A DNA stretch of 7,020 nt. Origin: Candidatus Dojkabacteria bacterium (GTDB taxonomy: Bacteria; Patescibacteriota; Dojkabacteria; B142; OLB20). The position numbers were made by a program, and so were the translations under genes. Of this stretch, positions 1-6,246 are shown piece after piece (position 1 is the first letter of the stretch; the number at the start of each line of letters is the position of its first letter). The stretch lies in assembly GCA_020429485.1 (NCBI GenBank), contig JAGQLK010000059.1, forward strand, positions 1 to 7,020. Reading direction: 5' to 3'. A model generated the notes under the pieces. It was not told where the DNA came from and made no database searches. It saw only the letters and a program-made list of their open reading frames with translations.

Positions 1-1851
1 GCAATCAGAAAAATAGATGCTGACGGGGATAGTAGTGATGAATTGATAGTTACACAGAATACGGCATATTTTAATGGTATATATAGAGCAGGCATTGTCT
101 ACTATGTAGATGACGTAGTAATTAATTCGGCAAAGAATATTTCTTTAAAGGATACTGACAATTATGCTTTTAGAATTGGTGGAGAAGGTACTAATGGCTT
201 TGCTAACGCTAATATTCTAGATAGGCCAAATAGCAGGATACCTCTTGTTATCACATCTAATCAACCCACAGCAAAAAGGTTTTATGTTTCGATGGATAAG
301 CTAAATTATCTCAAAGGACAAGCTCAGAAAGAATATGATATTGCAGTAGATACTGATTGGTACGATGCTACATTTATCAACTACGATTGTGTGAGAGCAT
401 CTTCAAGAGGTGACTATTTAAATGACAATAATATTTATGAAATATTTAACGTCTGTTGGGCAGGTAATAATGGTACAAATACAGGCTCGTCATATTTGGT
501 AAATGATAATTTTATGGGACAAGGATTTTCGGGAACTAATGTCGATCTATCAAATATTATAAATGATCAAGGAATAGTGAGGTGGGATGGGGATAATGAA
601 GGCGGAACGTACTTTGGGCAAAATACTTTTACACCTCAAGATATTAATAATGATTCTAAAAATGATTTTGTATTTCAAAATGATTGGACAGATTATCATG
701 GAGCTAGGTCAGGTTCAGCTTATATAATCCTAAATTATCCTCATACGATTAGTCTTGGGCAAAATGCTATTTTTAATACATCAACTCCAGAGATGACAGG
801 TACTGTGAATGCTGATTTGTCAGTAACAGATATTAGTATGGTTGAATACTCCGTGGATAATTCAAGTTTCAATGCTAACTGGAAACAATGTGGTCCAAGC
901 GACGGAGTTTACAACTCAAATACTGAGGCATTTAAATGTATTTTGGATAGTATCCCTGATGGAAATCATACTGTCTACTTTAGATCTTATGACGCAATGG
1001 GCTCTTATACTGCTCAAAATCATTATGCTAAGAAGGATATAACTGTAGATACAACTCCTCCTAACCCAGTTATCACTAAAATAGGGCAAATTGGCAATAT
1101 CCCTGTACTTGATAGCCTTTATTATTACTACACTGCTAATAGTGTGATTATTTCTGGAACTAGCGAGGTAGGATCAGTTGTAACTTTTACTTTTGATGGG
1201 CAATCTTATACTGCAACTACAGATAGTAACGGTAACTTTGTGGTGCAGATACCTTATTTGCCTGATGGTACAGATATTTTGAAATATTCTGCAGTGGATA
1301 AAGCTGGGAATGTATCGAAAACTAAGTCTCTAACATTAATAATCCCTTGTTATAACTTTCCTGAAGAATTACAAAACATATACTGTCCCGCAGCAGATGA
1401 TGCAGATCAGGGTGAGGATGTTGATGAAACAGAACCGGTACTAATAGAAATATTAGAGGGCGAATTACCAGAAACAGGAAATGAAACTTCTCAGATATTA
1501 GTAAAAATTATTGATGAAGATGGAAATATTATAAGTGGCATAGAGGTAATAATAGGAGGGCAAAGCTATATCACTGATGAGCAGGGTTATATTTACCTTG
1601 ATGTAGATTATGGGGATTACGATGTAAAGATTAATTATGGTGGAGAGCAGTTAAGTTATAATCTAGAAATCAATAGCAATGAAGAAACAGTACAGGTAAT
1701 TTTAGATGAAGTTACTGGTAATAATCTTTATTATGTTTGTTGCTGTGTTATTCTTATAGCAGTTCTAATATTCTTTTTCATTTTATTCTGGAAGAGAAAA
1801 AAAGAAGAAGATGAGGAAGAACAAGCTGAAAAAAATAGACAGAAAGAATAA
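1..1851 (+). CDS. Multidomain membrane-anchored surface protein (FG-GAP-like / Ig-like), 5' truncated by window edge
   Basis: The frame is open from base 1, so the N-terminus and any signal peptide lie outside; 616 residues are visible. The in-frame TTG at 43 is not a likely start, because the preceding codons already encode an Asp-rich loop (D6, D8, D10, D13) of the FG-GAP/calcium-binding type. A second such loop, DINNDSKND, begins at residue 214 and is followed by GSAYII, typical of integrin-like propeller blades. Residues about 250-350 and 352-445 look like two Ig-like modules joined at DTTPP (350-354). An acidic linker (about 455-490) ends in LPETG (489-493). Residues about 497-568 resemble a carboxypeptidase-regulatory/CnaB-like beta module. 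One transmembrane helix (576-597) with three adjacent cysteines (580-582) precedes a charged tail, KRKK then Glu-rich. The inferred topology is a large extracellular part with a short cytoplasmic tail. The role is probably cell-surface adhesion or binding; the ligand is unknown. The call as a surface protein is firm, the domain names less so. Confidence 0.8.
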   Translation, partial: AIRKIDADGDSSDELIVTQNTAYFNGIYRAGIVYYVDDVVINSAKNISLKDTDNYAFRIGGEGTNGFANANILDRPNSRIPLVITSNQPTAKRFYVSMDKLNYLKGQAQKEYDIAVDTDWYDATFINYDCVRASSRGDYLNDNNIYEIFNVCWAGNNGTNTGSSYLVNDNFMGQGFSGTNVDLSNIINDQGIVRWDGDNEGGTYFGQNTFTPQDINNDSKNDFVFQNDWTDYHGARSGSAYIILNYPHTISLGQNAIFNTSTPEMTGTVNADLSVTDISMVEYSVDNSSFNANWKQCGPSDGVYNSNTEAFKCILDSIPDGNHTVYFRSYDAMGSYTAQNHYAKKDITVDTTPPNPVITKIGQIGNIPVLDSLYYYYTANSVIISGTSEVGSVVTFTFDGQSYTATTDSNGNFVVQIPYLPDGTDILKYSAVDKAGNVSKTKSLTLIIPCYNFPEELQNIYCPAADDADQGEDVDETEPVLIEILEGELPETGNETSQILVKIIDEDGNIISGIEVIIGGQSYITDEQGYIYLDVDYGDYDVKINYGGEQLSYNLEINSNEETVQVILDEVTGNNLYYVCCCVILIAVLIFFFILFWKRKKEEDEEEQAEKNRQKE

Positions 1852-1866
1852 TACTATTTCTAAAAT
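1836..1866 (+). promoter_or_regulatory. Weak candidate promoter upstream of the DUF4256 gene
   Basis: TAGACA (1836-1841, five of six matches to TTGACA) and TAAAAT (1861-1866, five of six to TATAAT) are separated by 19 bases, longer than the ideal 17. Transcription would begin about 8-10 bases before the ATG at 1882, giving a nearly leaderless message. The first hexamer lies inside the end of the surface-protein gene. In such AT-rich sequence a match of this quality can arise by chance, and read-through from the upstream gene is equally possible. Confidence 0.22.
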
Positions 1867-1881
1867 ATTAAAAAATAACCC

Positions 1882-2469
1882 ATGCCAAAAGGTAACGGAA
1901 AACCAATCCCTCAAGTACAAGTAGATAAGAAAATTAGTTCTGGACTAATGGATACACTCATGAATCGCTTTCAGAAGAATATGGAAAGGCATGAGGGAAT
2001 TAGTTGGGCTGAAGTAGAAGCTAAATTAGCATCTAATAAGGAGGCTCAGGCATCCCTAAATGCTATGGAAGTTACTGGTGGCGAGCCTGATGTCATTGGC
2101 TATGATAAATCCACAGACAGTTACATATTTTGTGATTGCTCAGAGCAGACTCCTGAAAGAAGAAGTATTTGCTACGATGAACTAGGTGAAGAAATGAGAA
2201 ATAAGAAAGGTGTTTTCCCTGGAGGCAATGCGATGGGGTTAGCTAAAGCGATGGGAATAGAGTTACTAACAGAGGATGAATATTATAAACTTCAAAAGCT
2301 TGGAGAGTTCGATACTAAGACCTCTAGCTGGCTTAAAACACCTGAAGATGTAAGAAAGCTAGGTGGAGCAATTTATGGTGATAGAAGGTATGATCGTATT
2401 TTCATTTATCATAATGGAGCTGAATCCTTCTATAGTGCAAGAGGATTTAGAGGTATTCTAAAAGTTTGA
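1882..2469 (+). CDS. DUF4256 family protein
   Basis: This 195-residue soluble protein matches, from memory, the DUF4256 family over its whole length, and its length is normal for that family. Recognisable blocks are a helical start with RFQKNMERH (29-37), GGEPDVIGYDK (66-76), a cysteine-containing segment FCDCSEQTPERRSICYD (83-99), an AMGIELLTEDEY block (123-134), FDTKTSSW (143-150), and a strongly conserved end, DRRYDRIFIYHNGAES (167-182) then SARGFRG (185-191). The family has no established biochemical function that I can state. There is no signal peptide or membrane segment, so it should be cytoplasmic. The ATG at 1882 gives the expected N-terminus; the 30 bases before it hold no Shine-Dalgarno sequence. 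Its TGA stop overlaps the TTG start of the hydrolase gene, so the two are probably co-translated. Confidence 0.88.
   Translation: MPKGNGKPIPQVQVDKKISSGLMDTLMNRFQKNMERHEGISWAEVEAKLASNKEAQASLNAMEVTGGEPDVIGYDKSTDSYIFCDCSEQTPERRSICYDELGEEMRNKKGVFPGGNAMGLAKAMGIELLTEDEYYKLQKLGEFDTKTSSWLKTPEDVRKLGGAIYGDRRYDRIFIYHNGAESFYSARGFRGILKV
2449..2468 (+). promoter_or_regulatory. TTG start with TTGA stop/start overlap and distant AGAGG
   Basis: The hydrolase frame is closed upstream by TAG at 2448-2450, and the next Met codon is near residue 103, inside the catalytic domain. TTG at 2466 is therefore the only sensible start. It overlaps the DUF4256 stop as TTGA (2466-2469), an arrangement that favours termination-reinitiation. 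AGAGG at 2449-2453 is the only Shine-Dalgarno-like sequence before any start here, but it sits 12 bases away and also encodes the conserved end of DUF4256, so it may be incidental. Confidence 0.6.
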
Positions 2470-3221
2470 AGCATTTAAAAAAGCACAAATTCAAATATCT
2501 TATAATATCTATAGTACTTGTAATAGTATCGATATGCGCTTATCTAGTAGTCTGGATAGGAAATCCGTATTCTGCCTCAGAGAATGCAATCAATATACTC
2601 AATCAGAATCCGAATATCTCTAGAGTCAACGAAGACTATCTAATTGCTCAACCAGATGAATCTAGCAAACGTGGAATAATAATATATCCAGGAGGATTAG
2701 TGGAGCCAGAAGCATACGTGACGTTATCAAAGGGTCTTGCAGACGAAGGATACTTTGTAGCTATTATTGATATGCCATGGAACCTAGCGGTATTAGATCC
2801 ACTGAAAGGGCAAGAAATTATTGAAGAATATGATCAGATCGAAGAATGGATAATTATGGGGCACTCATTAGGTGGTTCTATGGCTGTGAGGTTAGCTGTT
2901 GAATCTGATAAGGTAGTAGGACTAGTACTATTGGCATCATATCCTGAGGGAAGTTTAAATATTAGTTCAGAAGACTTTAAAGTGCTATCAATATCAGCAA
3001 GTAACGATATGATAATAAATGAGAGTAACTTGATAGAGTCAGAAAAAAATCTGCCAGTGGATACTGTTTACAAAGTAATTGAAGGAGGAAATCACTCTCA
3101 GTTTGGTGATTATGGCTTACAAGAAAATGACGGAGTAGCGACCATTTCTCCTGAGCAACAATTAGATTTGGTAATCCAATATCTTAAAGAATGGGATACC
3201 CCTCAAAATTCTGAACTATAG
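2466..3221 (+). CDS. Membrane-anchored alpha/beta hydrolase
   Basis: This 251-residue protein starts with a basic stretch (KHLKKHKFK) and a hydrophobic helix at about 11-31. That looks like an uncleaved signal anchor placing the catalytic part outside the cytoplasm. The remainder is a compact alpha/beta hydrolase of the Abhydrolase_5-like type. It has the strand and turn IIIYPGG (71-77), the nucleophile elbow GHSLGG with Ser134, a probable acid Asp181 in SASND, and His210 in GGNHSQFGDYG; these form a plausible full triad. The sequence after His210 (NDGVATIS) is characteristic of a small hydrolase family common in Gram-positive bacteria, as I recall it. The substrate cannot be read from sequence; esterase or lipase-like activity is the generic expectation. 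It is coupled to DUF4256 upstream and converges with the acetyltransferase gene downstream, overlapping it by six bases. Confidence 0.87.
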   Translation: MKHLKKHKFKYLIISIVLVIVSICAYLVVWIGNPYSASENAINILNQNPNISRVNEDYLIAQPDESSKRGIIIYPGGLVEPEAYVTLSKGLADEGYFVAIIDMPWNLAVLDPLKGQEIIEEYDQIEEWIIMGHSLGGSMAVRLAVESDKVVGLVLLASYPEGSLNISSEDFKVLSISASNDMIINESNLIESEKNLPVDTVYKVIEGGNHSQFGDYGLQENDGVATISPEQQLDLVIQYLKEWDTPQNSEL

Positions 3222-3701
3222 CTCTTTATAGTAATCAACTCTTCCTTCGCCCTCAACATAATAGTTTGGAAGTTCAGCAACTTTCTTATATCCATTCTTC
3301 TCATAAAAAGTTCTTGCTGGTAAATAACTATCTATATCACATGAAAGAATGTGAATATATCTGCCGTTTTGTTCTTTTACATATTGCTCTAATGTATTGA
3401 GTAGTAGAGTAAATAATCCTTGGCGCCTATAGTCCTTATGGATTGCTCCAAAATCAGCATCTAATTCGTACCCACCACTGCCATATTTATTTTCACGCAC
3501 ACCAATAGCTCCAATTATCATTCCTTGATCCTCAATATACCAATACATATGGTGCTCTTTCTCTATAGAATCTAAGGGCGCCTTTAGAACCATAGCTTTT
3601 TCCTGTGGAGCCCATGTTTGATCAAATGCATTAGGAGAAGTAAGAAATTCACCAATTCTTTCAGCTGTTTGTTTATCATCTAAGACCTTGATTGCATACA
3701 T
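3216..3701 (-). CDS. GNAT family N-acetyltransferase
   Basis: This 161-residue protein fits the length of a single GNAT domain, which transfers an acetyl group from acetyl-CoA to an amine. The beta4 strand and acetyl-CoA loop lie at about 80-110: a DADFGAIHKDYRRQGLF segment, where R92-x-x-G95 fits the Q/R-x-x-G-x-G/A signature but the last position is Phe97 instead of Gly/Ala. The C-terminal ARTFYEKNGYKKV (129-141) is the usual motif B with the FYEKNGY turn. The acceptor substrate cannot be inferred. It is the last gene of the minus-strand block. A 66-base gap with a good promoter separates it from the unknown gene upstream. There is no Shine-Dalgarno sequence before its ATG. Its stop shares the CTATAG palindrome with the convergent hydrolase stop. 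Confidence 0.87.
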   Translation of the reverse strand: MYAIKVLDDKQTAERIGEFLTSPNAFDQTWAPQEKAMVLKAPLDSIEKEHHMYWYIEDQGMIIGAIGVRENKYGSGGYELDADFGAIHKDYRRQGLFTLLLNTLEQYVKEQNGRYIHILSCDIDSYLPARTFYEKNGYKKVAELPNYYVEGEGRVDYYKEL

Positions 3702-3730
3702 CCGGATTAATACTAATATAGATATATTGA

Positions 3731-3759
3731 ATTATACGTCTGATTATTCGTGCATGCAA
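3731..3759 (-). promoter_or_regulatory. Predicted promoter of the acetyltransferase gene
   Basis: On the minus strand a perfect TATAAT (bases 3736-3731) is preceded, after 17 bases, by TTGCAT (3759-3754); shifting one base gives TTTGCA with 18-base spacing. The -10 is strong and the -35 weak. Transcription would begin near 3724, leaving a leader of about 20-25 bases before the ATG at 3701. The perfect 8-base palindrome TGCATGCA (3751-3758) overlaps the -35 region and could be coincidental. Confidence 0.5.
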
Positions 3760-3767
3760 AAGGTGAA

Positions 3768-4844
3768 TTACTTTACATGTAAGAAACTTTTATCAACTTC
3801 AAATACCGGATCATCAGTGCCAAGGTGACATGCAAGATAAATATACATAGAAGCTGGCCCGATAAATACACCATCTTCGGTGATGAAGTCGGGCGCAATA
3901 TCTCGTACTAGGTTTAATCCATCCTGAGGCGAAAGTATATCAGTTATAACTTTATCACCAGCATGCATCATCTTTTGAAACCGTGTGAATTGAACTATAG
4001 AAGGATCCACTATAGTAATAGCATCAAAATCAATACCACGTGGTTGTATAATGGAACCCCAGGAGATAAATCCTTCTGATGTTCCTTGATTCTGTGATAC
4101 TAACTGACTATCCATAGCAATGAAGCTGTCTATTACTGCTGGATTATTGGGTAGAAGTACTCCTATATTGTGCATGTTACCAAGATATCCATTTGCTATG
4201 ACTAGCGATACGGAAGCAGAGCTCTCAGCTATAACCTGTCTGAGAGACAGAACCTGTTGTGTACAAGTAGGAAAAGATCTAATTATTGCTTGGTTAGATG
4301 TCATTGGATACTCTTCATATTCAGTAAGTTGAGCTAATAATGGCTCGAAAGCAGAGTCTTGGCCATGTTGCCTCTGCATAATACCTAGATTTTCTAGTAT
4401 ATATTCTGGAGATCTAACTGCTTGAGAAATTAAATTATGAGCTTCTTGTAGCTCCCTGTCATTGAGACAAAAGTATTCGCAACTCATTCTTGGGCTAGAA
4501 TGCATAGTCTCCCAGATAGATAATGCATATGGTCCCATAGATATTGCGTATTCTCTAGAGTTAAAGCGTAAATCAAATCCAGTTTTCAACGCTACAAGAT
4601 TTAATGCAGCTGCTAAAGATTGACTTGCCGACCAGTTCTGCTTATAACCTTCCCAAAAGCCTTGATGTCCAAGTAGCTCAAGCTTCGTACCTTTTGACAA
4701 TTGATCATGTGTATTGAGTACTTGTGTTGCTTCATCGAATCTACCAGCAAGAGCATCAAATGCTCCTGGATATCCAGATTGATTTAAGAAAACATCAGCA
4801 TACCTTCTCGCTAAATCCCTTTTGAAATATGGATTCTCACTCAT
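3768..4844 (-). CDS. Uncharacterised 358-residue soluble protein
   Basis: I do not recognise this protein. It has normal coding character, a clean ATG start and no frame damage. It lacks a signal peptide or membrane helix, so it is probably cytoplasmic. The N-terminal two thirds look helical: a charged start with RDLARRYADVF (9-19), an aromatic segment GFWEGYKQNW (62-71), an Ala/Leu-rich helix (72-88), and DRELQEAHNLISQAV (129-143). The C-terminal third (about 203-350) looks more alpha/beta, with hydrophobic strands SVSLVIANGY (211-220) and DAITIVDPSIVQF (274-286). Possible functional residues are H60, H115, C122, C126, C194 and C339-H340, but they form no motif I know. It follows the HAM1-like gene after 61 bases that hold a TATAAT box, and a dyad overlaps its start codon. 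Co-direction with nucleotide-metabolism genes is the only functional hint. Confidence 0.75.
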   Translation of the reverse strand: MSENPYFKRDLARRYADVFLNQSGYPGAFDALAGRFDEATQVLNTHDQLSKGTKLELLGHQGFWEGYKQNWSASQSLAAALNLVALKTGFDLRFNSREYAISMGPYALSIWETMHSSPRMSCEYFCLNDRELQEAHNLISQAVRSPEYILENLGIMQRQHGQDSAFEPLLAQLTEYEEYPMTSNQAIIRSFPTCTQQVLSLRQVIAESSASVSLVIANGYLGNMHNIGVLLPNNPAVIDSFIAMDSQLVSQNQGTSEGFISWGSIIQPRGIDFDAITIVDPSIVQFTRFQKMMHAGDKVITDILSPQDGLNLVRDIAPDFITEDGVFIGPASMYIYLACHLGTDDPVFEVDKSFLHVK

Positions 4845-4866
4845 TAATAAAAATTTTTTAATGAGT
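4839..4866. promoter_or_regulatory. 28-base dyad covering the leader and start codon of the unknown gene
   Basis: The arms ACTCATTAA (4839-4847) and TTAATGAGT (4858-4866) are perfect 9-base reverse complements. The ten bases between continue the symmetry apart from one T/T mismatch (4848/4857). On the minus strand the second arm contains the ATG start (4844-4842) and next codon. The predicted transcription start, about 7 bases past the -10, is near 4861, so the message could begin with a hairpin that pairs its own start codon. Alternatively it is a DNA operator, or chance symmetry in very AT-rich sequence. Confidence 0.4.
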
Positions 4867-4867
4867 A

Positions 4868-4897
4868 ATTATATAGTAGGGTATGCAGTTACTACAA
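4868..4897 (-). promoter_or_regulatory. Predicted promoter of the unknown 358-residue gene
   Basis: A perfect minus-strand TATAAT (4873-4868) lies 18 bases from TTGTAG (4897-4892), which matches only the first three bases of a -35 box. It sits in the 61-base gap after the HAM1-like gene, the usual place for an internal operon promoter. The predicted start point falls inside the adjoining dyad. Confidence 0.4.
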
Positions 4898-4905
4898 TCG
4901 TTAAA

Positions 4906-5520
4906 TTATTGGCTTAATCCTAATAGCTTAGTGATAGCTCTTTTAAGATCTCTATCAGCATAAGCATTTTCAGCATCATCCATCTCGCTCATAAACTTCA
5001 TCTCTCCAGATGGGCTTTCTGTCTTGAAAATAGCTGTAAGAAAATATCCTGGTTGAATAGTATCGCTGATGTCTGAGGCTAGTACTCCTGATAAAATTGC
5101 AGGCTCACTAGAGGTTCCTTCTTCAGTTGCTAAAGCGAAACCATAGTGGAACTCTAGTTTCAATTCACCTCCATTTTGCGCTGCTAACTCAGTGTAATAT
5201 TTTATTGCGTTATCGTCATTAAACTCACCGTACTTATCTGTCACTGGTTGCTTGATACTTAATATTTCTTGTGCTTCACCACTTGGATAAATCATAATAG
5301 TGTCATCTTGCGCAAGTACAGGTAAGTTATTGTCTATCTGCATGAAGTAATGCTGCGCTTTGTTTTCTGCAATTAGAATTGGGGATGATTGTGATTCATC
5401 TGCATCAGTATAGTCATTGCCGTATTCATCTAAAGTATGGAATTCGATATCATCTGAGCCCATAAAATTTTTGATACGACTAACTTTGTTAGCATTTGTT
5501 GTTGCAAATATTATATCCAT
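4906..5520 (-). CDS. HAM1/RdgB-like non-canonical purine NTP pyrophosphatase, divergent
   Basis: This 204-residue protein has the length and block order of the HAM1/RdgB/ITPA family. Members hydrolyse dITP, XTP or ITP to the monophosphate and pyrophosphate, keeping deaminated purines out of nucleic acids. The N-terminus MDIIFATTNANKVSRI holds the TTNxxK substrate loop (7-12). A KA block sits at 54-55, LPVLAQDDT at 66-74, a PGYFLTAIF block at 157-165 (compare GYDPIF) and an EMDDAENAYADR block at 179-190 before the last helix. Several signature residues differ by eye alignment: the acidic residue five before the KA lysine is Leu49, the DDSG/ED-T motif reads QDDT with Gln71 first, and the C-terminal SHR is ADR (Arg190 kept). 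It may have altered specificity or reduced activity. It follows the methyltransferase gene by 16 bases and is probably in the same operon as pyrE. Confidence 0.75.
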   Translation of the reverse strand: MDIIFATTNANKVSRIKNFMGSDDIEFHTLDEYGNDYTDADESQSSPILIAENKAQHYFMQIDNNLPVLAQDDTIMIYPSGEAQEILSIKQPVTDKYGEFNDDNAIKYYTELAAQNGGELKLEFHYGFALATEEGTSSEPAILSGVLASDISDTIQPGYFLTAIFKTESPSGEMKFMSEMDDAENAYADRDLKRAITKLLGLSQ

Positions 5521-5536
5521 AGAAAGTTATTAATAA

Positions 5537-6232
5537 TTATTTCTTAATCAATTTAACATACCAGTTAGTTGCAGTAATAGTTTTTCCTCTTCTAATAGCT
5601 GTTTTGTGTACTTCTTCTGCTTGAATTTCGAAAAGATCAGAATAAAGCTCTTCAATTTCTTCTAAACTAAAGTTTTTCTGAAATTTATCAACCTTTGGCC
5701 ATAATGACGAATTCTTTTCTGGACCTGGATTTGTTTTCATCAACATCTGCTCATTCTCATCATTAGCAGAAACAAGCCTGACCAAAGCGATACCTTTTGG
5801 TGCCAAGACTCTATGCATTTCTTGAGCAAGGAATCGTCTATTCTCATGTCCCTTAATGCCAACGGTTGTTAGTGAATCTATTGCAATATTGACACTATTA
5901 TCAAGTAGCGGTAGTTTATCTGTGGCAGATATGTGCATCAATACTGGATGTTGAGGATAGGCCTTATCTTTAATATATTCTTGGCATTTCTTAAGACCGA
6001 CTATAGAAACATCAATACCAATTGCTAGATAGCCAAGTTCAGCTGCATAGACTACATGGCGTCCAATTCCGCAACCAATATCTAATACTAGTCCTTTGGA
6101 TTTTTGAGAGTCAATTTCATCGAAGAATCTGACAACATCTCCAGTAGGTTTGAATTCGGATTGGTGGGGTACTGTTTCTTCAGCATTCGAGCCCCATTCC
6201 TTATCCCATAAGTCGCTTACTTTCTTGTCCAT
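5537..6232 (-). CDS. Class I SAM-dependent methyltransferase
   Basis: This 231-residue protein has a Rossmann-type methyltransferase core of the Methyltransf_11/25 kind. Motif I is VLDIGCGIGRH (49-59), which binds S-adenosylmethionine. The acidic residue ending strand beta2, which usually contacts the ribose hydroxyls, is Asp74 in GIDVS. Motif II-like LPLLDNSVNIAIDSLT spans 107-122, and the post-I helix and strand MHRVLAPKGIALVRL spans 139-153. The N-terminal LWDKEWG (8-14) resembles the start of tellurite- or thiol-type methyltransferases, but that is not enough to name a substrate. The C-terminal region (about 175-231) is likely substrate binding. It lies 14 bases after pyrE and 16 before the HAM1-like gene, so it is cotranscribed with nucleotide genes. 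That may hint at a small-molecule or nucleic-acid target, or mean nothing more than genome compaction. Confidence 0.88.
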   Translation of the reverse strand: MDKKVSDLWDKEWGSNAEETVPHQSEFKPTGDVVRFFDEIDSQKSKGLVLDIGCGIGRHVVYAAELGYLAIGIDVSIVGLKKCQEYIKDKAYPQHPVLMHISATDKLPLLDNSVNIAIDSLTTVGIKGHENRRFLAQEMHRVLAPKGIALVRLVSANDENEQMLMKTNPGPEKNSSLWPKVDKFQKNFSLEEIEELYSDLFEIQAEEVHKTAIRRGKTITATNWYVKLIKK

Positions 6233-6246
6233 AGTATTTGTATAGC

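Noticed and set aside
43..45. TTG at 43 as the true start of the surface protein
   Set aside because: The frame stays open to base 1 and the upstream codons encode a calcium-loop-like Asp-rich motif continuous with the following strand, so the gene begins outside the window.
842..1042. 66-codon plus-strand open frame inside the surface-protein gene
   Set aside because: It lies wholly within the well-supported Ig-like region in another frame, has no homology-like features and no ribosome binding site.
1790..1848. Long polypurine tract on the plus strand as a structural element
   Set aside because: It is explained by the Lys/Glu/Arg-rich codons of the cytoplasmic tail (AAA, AAG, GAA, GAG, AGA).
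2467..2478. Possible TGA=glycine recoding (as in Gracilibacteria/Absconditabacteria), since the DUF4256 TGA is followed two codons later by TAA
   Set aside because: No gene here carries an internal in-frame TGA. Conserved glycines all use GGN, and DUF4256 ends where family members normally end.
3215..3232. Bidirectional terminator at the convergent junction
   Set aside because: The stem is only six base pairs, mostly A/T, with no following U-run on either strand; it is too weak to call.
4120..4332. 70-codon plus-strand open frame opposite the unknown 358-residue gene
   Set aside because: It is antisense to an intact longer gene, with no promoter or recognisable protein features. It is best explained as a shadow frame.
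4861..4917. 18-codon plus-strand frame starting ATGAGT in the 61-base gap
   Set aside because: Its ATGAGT is simply the mirror image of the minus-strand start created by the dyad. It has no ribosome binding site and runs into the HAM1-like gene.
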